A DNA stretch of 64,000 nt from Pyxidicoccus trucidator (lineage in GTDB: Bacteria > Myxococcota > Myxococcia > Myxococcales > Myxococcaceae). The notes below the pieces were generated by a model that did no database searches, was not told where the DNA came from, and worked only from the letters and a program-made list of their open reading frames with translations. Positions 33,502 through 41,400 of this stretch are shown one piece after another; positions within the stretch are counted from its first letter, which is position 1, and every line of letters starts with the position of its first letter. A program made the position numbers and the translations under genes. The stretch spans positions 124,001 through 188,000 of the forward strand of contig NZ_JAAIXZ010000015.1 of NCBI RefSeq assembly GCF_010894435.1, in the 5' to 3' direction.

Positions 33502-33933
33502 TACGTCTCGGTGCACTCCGCCCGCCGCGTGCGTGGCCTCCAGGGCCCGCGCCAGCCACGCGAGGACGCCCAGCACCTGCCGCGACGTGGGGCGCTGCAC
33601 GCGCGCCCAGTCATAGAGTGGGGTGCCCTCCACCAGCTCCATGGCGAGCCACGCGTAGGGCGTGCCCGTGAAGGACTCCCATTGCCCCTGCCCTCTCAGG
33701 CGCGGCACCGCCGGGTGCCTCAGGCGCGAGAGCAGCTCGGCTTCGCGCACGAAGCGTGCATCCCACGGGTACAGGGCCAGCTTGAGGGCCACCACGTCCG
33801 CACCCTCCCCTTCCTCCGCCACGGCGCGGTACACCACGCCGTAGGAGCCCCGGCCGAGATGCTCGACGAGGCGCCACGGGCCAATGCGCGTTCCCGACGG
33901 CAGGCCCGCCGGATTCAGGTGACCAGGCTCCAT
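33466..33933 (-). pseudogene. 5' part of split Ser/Thr kinase (paralogue B)
   Basis: The ATG at 33933 starts [18 protein letters not shown], nearly identical to the intact kinase, through glycine loop GRGSYGVVY and the catalytic Lys (VVALKLAL) to GGVH at residue 141. The reading then enters the element core as Arg-Asp-Val and ends after [11 protein letters not shown] at 33466. The expected 155-residue product lacks the catalytic Asp context, activation loop and C-lobe, so it cannot be a kinase by itself. The upstream sequence also matches that of kinase A (shared CTACTCGCTGAGT), so the promoter is probably intact. Confidence 0.9.
33503..33510. repeat. Right attachment core of the recombinase element
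   Basis: Second copy of ACGTCTCG. Rightward sequence (GTGCACTCCGCC) continues the 5' kinase fragment; leftward sequence holds the recombinase stop codon. Confidence 0.8.
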
Positions 33934-34135
33934 GAACTCCTCGCGAGCGGAGGCGCGGTCCTCTCCGCGCTCCAGGAGGCTACTCGCTGAGTAGTGGGTT
34001 GTCAGCCCAATCATCCGGGAGGGGTCGGCGAAGTTCACGGCCGGCTGGGACTCACCCACCTGGAGCCGATGGGCCTGCTTACGCTCGCCATTCAGCCGGT
34101 GGCGCACATGCCAGGGGTGGGCGCAGCGGAACCTG

Positions 34136-34440
34136 TCATCGAGGATGAGACAGTGAGTTCGTGAGATGACTGCGCGTTTTCCTGAGAGGTGGCGAGTCGC
34201 GCGGGTCGTTGATCCAGACGGCGTTGTGCAGCGCCTGCGGCTTGGATGCGCCGCGCGGGAAGCGCTCGGAGTGAGCCGCGTAGGCGGCGGCGAGCACGGC
34301 AGCTCGGGCCGCGATGCGCGCGGCGGCCACGATTTGGTGCACGTCGTGGGGCGTGAGCAGGCCGAGGCCCGCGTGGTGGTGCTGTTGGAGACATGGGGGT
34401 CTGGAGTGCGTCTTCGTCACGCCCAGCTCCGCCATCGGTG
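34136..34440 (-). pseudogene. Remnant of an IS3-family transposase
   Basis: The minus strand reads [10 protein letters not shown], then jumps to [35 protein letters not shown] and HSERFPRG...[11 protein letters not shown], which are C-terminal signatures of IS3-type integrase-core transposases. The segment that should link VTKTHSRP to HHHAGLG (about 60 or more residues) is missing, and the catalytic DDE core is absent. It is a dead fragment lying between the TIR gene's 3' end and the kinase B promoter. Confidence 0.75.
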
Positions 34441-34505
34441 AAGGCGTAGGTATGCAGGGCTCAATCGAGCAACCACCGAGTCCTTCGAGGTGGGCGTGCG
34501 CGCCG

Positions 34506-37355
34506 CTACGAAGCACGCCGGGTCATCAACCCTAGAAGCTGTGCCGCCTCCCTGGTGGCAGGATGATGCGTTCCCAGCACGCGGCGCCGCGTCGCGAGGA
34601 TACGAACCTGCACGGCCTGAGCATCGGAAGGCTCGCCCAGGGCGCAAAGCGTCTCGATCAATCGCTCTCGCGCCGCGAGTGTCCGTGGGTTTCCCGTTCC
34701 CAGGATGCGCGAGCGCGCCTCGAGTACGCGCTCCTGCAGGAGGAGCGCATCTCCGCGCTCACCCAGTCCCGCCAATATCAGCGCGAGGTTGTTCATGGCG
34801 GTCAACGTATCCGGGTGCTCTTGCCCGAGCACGCGTCTGCGCCCATCCAGGACCCGCTCCAACAGATTTCGTGCCTTCTCAGAGTGCCCCATGGCTCCCA
34901 GTGAGCCTGCCAGGTTGCTCAGGGCTGTCAGCGTATCTGGATGCTCCACCCCCAGCAGCCGCTGGCGTCTCTTGAGCACCTGTACTTGCAAGTCCCAGGC
35001 GGACTCTGGCTCTCGCATGGACCGAAGCGTTCCGGCCAGGTTGTTCATCGCAGTGAGCGTCGCGGAGTGGTCGGGACCCAGCAGGCGCCTTCGCGTCTGG
35101 AGCACGCGTTCCTGGAGCTCCTTCGCAAGCGCCAGCTCATTCTGATCCCCAAGCGTACCGGCCAGATTGTTCAGCGCCGTCAGGGTGTCGAGATGGTCAG
35201 GCCCCAGCATACGCTCACGGGCGCTGAGCACGCGCTCCTGCAGTGCCCTTGCCGCTGCCGGTTCGCCCATGGCCCGGAGCGTCAGTGCCAGGTTGCCCAT
35301 CGCCGCCAACGTATCGGGATTCTCTGCCCCATTCGAGAGCCCAGGCCCCTGCAGGCGCCTGCGCACATTCAGGATATGCTCTTGCAAAGCCTTTGCTCTG
35401 CTCGGGTCGCCCATCTCCAGCAGTGCCATGGCCAGGTTGCCCACGGCGGTCAGCGTGGCATCGTCGGACTTCCATCGTCCTTGAGTGCTTGCACTGAAGT
35501 AGTCACAGAGGCGCTCGGCATGCGGGCGGCACGCCATGACGAGCTGCCAGTCCGTGGATGCCCGCTCCCGGTCTGGAGCGATGAGCCCGCTGATGGCCGC
35601 GCACAGTTGCTGGATTTCCTTCTCCGGCTCGGACGAGCGCCCTCGAAGGAAATCCGCCAGTACCCGATGCATGAACCCGAAGAAATCGAGTCCCTTTCCG
35701 TGCCCTACGACGGGGGAGACAAAGCTCCGTGCGATGAGCTCTCCACGAACGCCCCCGGAGAACGCGTCTGGCCCCAGGGCGCTCAGTAGCGCCGTGGGAA
35801 TCGGCTCTGCATCCAGGTGCGCGACCAACCGTGCCGCGCGCTGCGCCTCGGGCGTCAGCTTCTCGTAGGAAACCCGGAAGGCCTCGACGATTCCACGCAA
35901 ACTACCCTTCGGCACCACGTTGCGAAGTTGCTCCCACCCCTCTTCCAGCACTTCTGCGGGGCCCGCCTCCAGGTGCGCGAGCAGCTCGGCGGGAAGCAGC
36001 ACCTTGTTCCACAACCCACTATTGAGCAGCGCCAGTGCCAAAGGCAGCCGCCCGACCCAATCCGCAATCCGCCCCCAGCCACCGTCCGCGGGGTTGGCCC
36101 CATCCACCCCATGCAGAAGCAGCGCGACCGCCGATTCCCGGCTCAAGACGTCCACCGGAAGCGACACCAACCCGCGTCCCTGTAGACGAAGCCTGGAGGT
36201 GAAGAGCGCCGACACCACGCCCAGCGCCGGACACCATGTCTCCAGAGCGGGAGGGGGCGTGCCCGGCACAGGCTCCGGCACGTTGTCCACCACATACAAG
36301 ACACGCCCACGTCTCGTGGCCTCTTCCAGCGCACGGGCCAACTCGTCCACCACCCTGCGTTTGTCCTTCCTGCAAGTGGCCAGGTCCGGAACCTGCGGTG
36401 AGAGGACTTGGAGGATGCCGTGATGCTGCTCCTCCAATGCGTCCATGCCGACGTCCGCATCCACCCAGAAGATGCCACCCGGGTAGTACCGGGGTCCAAA
36501 GCGATGCACGTACTCCCAGGCCAGTGTCGTCTTCCCCGCCCCACCCACGCCCGCGAGTGCGCCTGTGAGCGCTGTTCCGGTTCGCCCGTCGGGAGTCCCC
36601 GCCGAGAGCGCGAAATGGATACGCCACAGGTCCTCGGCCCGGCCCTTGAAAGCGTCTCGCAGTGATTGGGCTCTGCGGTTGGACGGTGGGTAGAGGGGCC
36701 GAAAACCCGCCAGTCCATTGGGTGATGGCAGCAGAGGCCGGGTGGTCAGCTCTGCTTGAACAGCCTCCGGCGCCAGCCCCGTGCTCCTGAGTCGGTCGGC
36801 AAGGGAGCGCTGGACCCTGGACAGCCGGGCACGGACCTCCGCGCCAAGCCGGCCGGGCTCATCCGCCGTCACGACCTCGCCGAGGGGGAATGGCAGCAAC
36901 TGCATTTCCGCTGGCACCGTTTCAGGTGAGGTCACTGCCACGACGACCGAATCCAGGACTTCCCGCTGCTGTGTCTCGCGCCCTTCCCGTGCATCCTGAT
37001 GGGGCTTGAGCAGGGTCTCCAGCTCCCACAAGCAATACCAGCGACGGAAGTACTCCGCGTCAGCGAAGACGACCACCACTCGCGCGGCGAGCAGCGCCAT
37101 CGCCGTGGCCTCTGGAAGGTGCTCCTCCTCCATGGCCGAGGTGTCCAGGAAGGAGGTGTCCGCCCCCAGCTCGCAGTGAAGCGCCTCCGCGCGCCCGGAG
37201 CTCGTGCCTCGCGCATACGAGATGAAGACCGCGCGGCCCGTGAAAGCGGCCTGCGGTCCGCGCGGTAGCGGCGGGACGGGGCTCACCTCCCCCGCCTGCA
37301 GGCTCGGAACGACTCGCGCTTGCGGTCCCGAGCCTAGCGAGGGGACGAACGGCAC
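34506..37355 (-). CDS. TIR-STAND(NB-ARC-like)-TPR protein, putative immune effector
   Basis: From GTG 37355 the protein has 949 residues. Residues about 38-170 form a TIR domain (AVFISYARG; WYCLWELE with the Glu position used for NAD cleavage). A STAND ATPase follows with P-loop GVGGAGKTTLAWEY (about 270-283), Walker B VLYVVDNV, an LFTSR sensor and GRLPLALALL. The last 330 residues are kinesin-light-chain-like TPRs (repeats of HPDTLTAMNNLA and ALQERVL..RRR). The layout is receptor (TPR), switch (STAND) and killer (TIR), as in bacterial NLR-like anti-phage proteins. It overlaps the SIR2-like gene by 22 bases. Alternative: a signalling protein unrelated to phage. Confidence 0.85.
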   Translation of the reverse strand: MPFVPSLGSGPQARVVPSLQAGEVSPVPPLPRGPQAAFTGRAVFISYARGTSSGRAEALHCELGADTSFLDTSAMEEEHLPEATAMALLAARVVVVFADAEYFRRWYCLWELETLLKPHQDAREGRETQQREVLDSVVVAVTSPETVPAEMQLLPFPLGEVVTADEPGRLGAEVRARLSRVQRSLADRLRSTGLAPEAVQAELTTRPLLPSPNGLAGFRPLYPPSNRRAQSLRDAFKGRAEDLWRIHFALSAGTPDGRTGTALTGALAGVGGAGKTTLAWEYVHRFGPRYYPGGIFWVDADVGMDALEEQHHGILQVLSPQVPDLATCRKDKRRVVDELARALEEATRRGRVLYVVDNVPEPVPGTPPPALETWCPALGVVSALFTSRLRLQGRGLVSLPVDVLSRESAVALLLHGVDGANPADGGWGRIADWVGRLPLALALLNSGLWNKVLLPAELLAHLEAGPAEVLEEGWEQLRNVVPKGSLRGIVEAFRVSYEKLTPEAQRAARLVAHLDAEPIPTALLSALGPDAFSGGVRGELIARSFVSPVVGHGKGLDFFGFMHRVLADFLRGRSSEPEKEIQQLCAAISGLIAPDRERASTDWQLVMACRPHAERLCDYFSASTQGRWKSDDATLTAVGNLAMALLEMGDPSRAKALQEHILNVRRRLQGPGLSNGAENPDTLAAMGNLALTLRAMGEPAAARALQERVLSARERMLGPDHLDTLTALNNLAGTLGDQNELALAKELQERVLQTRRRLLGPDHSATLTAMNNLAGTLRSMREPESAWDLQVQVLKRRQRLLGVEHPDTLTALSNLAGSLGAMGHSEKARNLLERVLDGRRRVLGQEHPDTLTAMNNLALILAGLGERGDALLLQERVLEARSRILGTGNPRTLAARERLIETLCALGEPSDAQAVQVRILATRRRVLGTHHPATREAAQLLGLMTRRAS

Positions 37356-38200
37356 CTCGCGGAGAGCTGCCCCAGGAAGGGCCCCAGAGCCGTGTAGTCC
37401 GCCCCGTAGCCCACCACCCGCAGCTTGCCCGTGGGGGGATAGCGCGACTCAAGCCCCTCCACCTCGCCATTCCTGACCAGCAGATAGTGCGGCTGGGTCG
37501 AGCTCTTGAACAGCTCGAGAACGCTCTTGAGCAACGCGCCCAGGTTGGGATCTTCCAACCCCTCGCCACATCCCACGAAGACGAGAGTACGCGAGGCCGC
37601 AGCTGCGCTCTGCAATGCCTGTGCTCCCCGCTCGTGGACGATCTTGAAGTAGTCCGTGAGGCCAAGGATGACGGACTCCGGGTCATCCCAGTGCCCATGA
37701 AGGTGGAGTATGGCGGGCCTCCGCCCCCTCAGGAACTCCTCCACCCCTGGCCCATTCCTCCAGGTGATCGGGGGCAGCCCCGTCGCCTCTTCCAACAGGT
37801 CATCGTAGTTGGTGGTGGCCAGCGGGACACCGAAGGCAACCAGGTGGTCCACCACGTCCCGCTTCACCAACTTCAGCTCGCCAACGGAGCGTCGCAGCCA
37901 TTTGGTGTACTGGCCACTGCGCTCGGATGCGCCCAGCTTCAGTCGGACCGCCTCGGCGGCGAAGAGCACATGGTCGACCTCGCCAGAGTTCAACTGGGCC
38001 CGCGTCAGCGCCACCCAGTCCTCCTTCGCCAGTCGCTGGTCGACGCAGTACGCAATCCCGTCGTCTATCAAACCCTTCCAGGATGCAACAGCGGCCTTCC
38101 CTTCCGTCGCCCCGACGGAAACTCCGGAACCGACGACCAGGAGCGTGTTGTGGGTGTCCCGAAGGGCCTCGACCAGCTCGTCTTCCAGCGTTCTGCGCAC
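37334..38200 (-). CDS. SIR2-like NAD-binding protein, operon partner of the TIR-STAND-TPR gene
   Basis: The 288-residue protein has LLVVGSGVSVGATEG (SIR2 glycine motif), ATTNYDDLLEEATG (like TQNYD), AILHLHGHWDDPESVILG (the catalytic HG histidine) and LVFVGCGEGLEDPNLG (GTSL-like loop). This is the SIR2_2 pattern of bacterial defence proteins, which hydrolyse NAD rather than deacetylate. No further domain is attached, so activation probably depends on the downstream TIR-STAND-TPR protein. The frames overlap 37334-37355, so they are co-expressed. Upstream lies a 220-bp gap holding a gene-tail remnant. Confidence 0.83.
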   Translation of the reverse strand: MRRTLEDELVEALRDTHNTLLVVGSGVSVGATEGKAAVASWKGLIDDGIAYCVDQRLAKEDWVALTRAQLNSGEVDHVLFAAEAVRLKLGASERSGQYTKWLRRSVGELKLVKRDVVDHLVAFGVPLATTNYDDLLEEATGLPPITWRNGPGVEEFLRGRRPAILHLHGHWDDPESVILGLTDYFKIVHERGAQALQSAAAASRTLVFVGCGEGLEDPNLGALLKSVLELFKSSTQPHYLLVRNGEVEGLESRYPPTGKLRVVGYGADYTALGPFLGQLSARCRSSPR

Positions 38201-38338
38201 GGTTCCCCCGAACCCCAGTGTGCCAGCAGCGGTGGATAAGCAACGGCGAACGCCAGTCTATACCGAGTACCGCCAGGGCGGTAATGCGGGACATGGCGCG
38301 GGTCCTGGCAAACCCAGACACCCGGTGGATGTCTGTAG

Positions 38339-38420
38339 ATGGGCTACGGGCTCGCCCGTCGGATGGGCTGCAAGCTGACCCTGGAGCCGCCAGCGCCTGG
38401 CCGCACCGGGTAGTGGCCCC
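38339..38420 (+). pseudogene. Remnant 3' tail of a paralogue of the membrane protein at 28192-29373
   Basis: The sequence encodes GYGLARRMGCKLTLEPP..GRTG then a stop, matching the last codons of the gene ending at 29373 (GYWLARRMRGKLTLEPP..GRT). DNA identity is high over about 66 bp including GCAAGCTGACCCTGGAGC. No upstream part of the gene remains, so a deletion or insertion joined this tail to the start region of the SIR2-like gene. Confidence 0.75.
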
Positions 38421-38423
38421 GGG

Positions 38424-41400
38424 CTACAGGCCCATGAGCGGCTGTCCCTCGTCCAGGATGTTCGCAGGGAGGCTCCCGGGCCTCGCATCCGAGGCCGCGG
38501 CGCCCGCCCACATCTCCGCCACGGTCTCCACGAGCCGGTCGATGTCGATGGGCTTGGCCAGGTGCCGCTGGAACCCGGCGTCGAGCGCCTCCCGGCGCTC
38601 TCTGTCGCTGACCAGCGCCGTGAGGGCTATCGCAATGACGGCGCCGCCCCGTTCCGGGCTGAGGGCCCTCACCTTGCGGATGAAGGAGTAGCCGTCCTCG
38701 CCGGGCATCGCGATGTCGCTCAGGAGGACCTCGGGCCGGAAGTCCTCGATGAGCGCCAGCGCCGCCGCCGCGGAGTCCGCCGCCAGGACGTTCGCGCCGG
38801 CCTGTCGCAGCAGCTCGGTCGTGGCCTCGCGTGCGCCCGGGTCGTCCTCCACCACGAGGATGCGCAGGCCCCCGAGCCGCAAGGCGGCTCCCGCGTTCCG
38901 GGACGGGGGTTCGACCCGCGCGTGCTCCGGACCGGCGGTGGGCGCCACGCCGGCCGCGTCCTGACGGCCGGGCAGGAGCGGCAGGAGGACCGTGAAGGCC
39001 GAGCCCTGGCCCTTGCCCGCGCTCTCCGCCTGCACCGTCCCTCCGTGGAGCTCCACCAGGTGGCGAACGATGGCCAGCCCCAGGCCCAGTCCCCCGAAGA
39101 CCCGGGTGGTCGAGCTGTCCTCCTGCATGAACCTGTCGAAGATGCGCTGCAGGGCCTCGGGCTCGATTCCGGCCCCGCTGTCGCTCACCCGGAGCCTGGC
39201 CTGTCCGCCCACGGGCTCGAGCACGACCTTCACCCGTTGGCCGTCGGCGGAGAACTTGATGGCATTGCTGAGCAGGTTCCACACCACCTGCTGCAGGCGC
39301 GTGGGGTCTCCCGAGATGAGCCCGAGCGAATCATCCAGGGAGACGTCGAGCTGGACGGACTTCTTCCGGGCCTGCTCGCTCACGCTCTCGAGCGCGGCCT
39401 CGACCACCTCGGACAGGTGGAGCGGCTGGAACCGCACCCGGAGCTTGCCGGTGACGATGCTCGAGACGTCGAGCAGGTCATCGATGAGCTGCACCTGGAC
39501 CTTCGTGCCCCGCTCGATGGCCTCGCTCGCGCGCCGGAGCCGGGCGTTGTCCATGTCGCCGCGGCGCAGGAGCTGCGCCTGCATCAGCATGGTGGAGAGC
39601 GGGGTGCGGAGCTCATGGGACAGGGTGGCCAGGAACTGGTCCTTCGCGCGGTTCGCCTTCTCGGCGTCCTCCTGCGCCCGCTGCGCCTGGGCGAGCAGCT
39701 CCGCGCGCTCGGTGATGTCCTCGATGGCGACCAGGAGCATGGGGACGCCGGTGCGTGAGTGGACGGAGCGCGCGGAGAGCGACATCTTCCGGCTCCCCAG
39801 GTGCGGAAACGCGTGCTCGACCTCCAGGCCCCGCACCAGCGTGTTCTTGGCGAGCATCTCCCCCAGCGAGCTCCGCAGCGCCGGCACGTTCCACGCGCGA
39901 CCACTCAGCTCGAAGAAGCTCTGCTGCTCGACCTCTGACGCCGAGGCCCCGAAGGCCTGGTAGAAGGCCCTGTTCGCCGACAGCACGCGCAGCTCCTTGT
40001 CGAGGACCAGCAGCGGCACCTGCACGGCCTCCACGATGCTCGCGGCGTAGTCCCGCGCCCACTCCACCTGGCGGACGTGGTGCTTGAGCGCGTCGATGTC
40101 GATGAGCGACACCATGGCGCCTTCAATCTGGTCCTCGGTCGTCTTGTAGGGGCGGATCTGCATCCGGTGCCAGCGGCCCGCACGGTCCTGGACCTCGGAT
40201 TCCCGCATCACGGCCGTCTCGATGACCTCGGCAATCTGCGAGTCCAGGTCCACCACGCTGATGTTCAGCGTGATGTCGCTGATGGGACGCCCCACATCCG
40301 ACGGGAGGATGTTCATGATGCTGCGCGTCTTCGGCGTGAAGCGCCGGATGCGCCGCTCGAGGTCCAGGATGAGCACCGGGATGTCGACGACGTTGACGAG
40401 GTTGACGAGGTCTCCGTTGACCAGGTGCAGCTCATGGTTGCGGCTGTGGAGCTCGTCGTTGACCGTGGTCAGCTCCTCGTTGGTGGACTGGAGCTCCTCC
40501 TTGGCCGTCTCCAGCTCCTCGTTGAGGCTCTGGAGCTCTTCATTGCCCGAGACGAGCTCCTCGTTGGCGGAGGCGAGCGCGTCATTCGTGCGACCATGCT
40601 CCTCGAGCAGCGACTGGAGGTAGTCCTTCGTGGCGGCCAGCTCGAGCTTCAGCGCGGGGGAGTGCTCGCCCCCCTTCTGCTTCGCCGCGGGGGCGCTCTC
40701 ACGGCGGACGGGCTTGCGCCCCTGCTTCCCGGGCAGGTCCACCTCGTCGAACAGCACCACATAGAGGAGTTCGGGGTCCCCGGGCACCCCGGTGACGGGG
40801 ATGACGGTGATGTCACACAGCAGCGTGGAGCCATCCTGGCCGACCCGCACTCCCTCCATCCGGGAGGGGGCGAGCGCCTTCCTCGCCTGGGCGAGCGCCA
40901 CGCGCAGCGGGGAGAGCAGCCCTTCACGCGCCATCTTGAAGAGATTGAACTGGGGCTCTCCCGGCGCGGGCTCGAGATAGGGACCGGTGTGTCCGCGAAA
41001 CTGGATGATGTCCAGCTTGTCGTTGACGACGACTCCCGGCGGCGCGTACCGGCTCAAGAGGAGGCGGTCAATCCGCCGCGTCGAATCTTGGGGGGACCTG
41101 ACGGGCTCCTGGGCGGCGCGGCCGTGCACCCGCTTCTCGTCCGGCGGGAACTCGGGGCCTCGCAAGAACCGGAGCTTGCTGGGCCCCTCCGTGCGCGCCA
41201 GGATTTTGTGGGTCTTGCTCACGGACGAGAAGAGCTGGGTGGCCCCTGAGATGCTCTCCGTGCGCCCGAGCAGGAGGAAGCCCGGGATGTTCAGGCAGTA
41301 GTGGAAGGTGGCCAGCACCCGCTTCTGCAGCGCGGGGGTGAAGTAGATGAGGACGTTGCGGCAGGTCACCAGGTCCAGCCGGGAGAAGGGCGGGTCCCTG

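Larger units (their letters stand above)
30905..33510 (+). mobile_element. 2.6-kb serine-recombinase element inserted in a kinase gene
   Basis: Bounded by 8-bp direct repeats (30905-30912 and 33503-33510), the element carries only three overlapping genes: a DUF5372-like protein, a small protein, and a large serine recombinase ending 1 bp before the right repeat. The repeat-to-repeat unit is 2598 bp. Deleting it recreates an unbroken kinase frame, so insertion was precise. There are no terminal inverted repeats, as expected for serine-recombinase integration. It contains no recognisable cargo. Confidence 0.88.

Noticed and set aside
40077-41249. 390-codon plus-strand frame within the CheB-CheR gene
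   Set aside because: Antisense shadow of the coiled-coil and PAS region; no start signal or domain.
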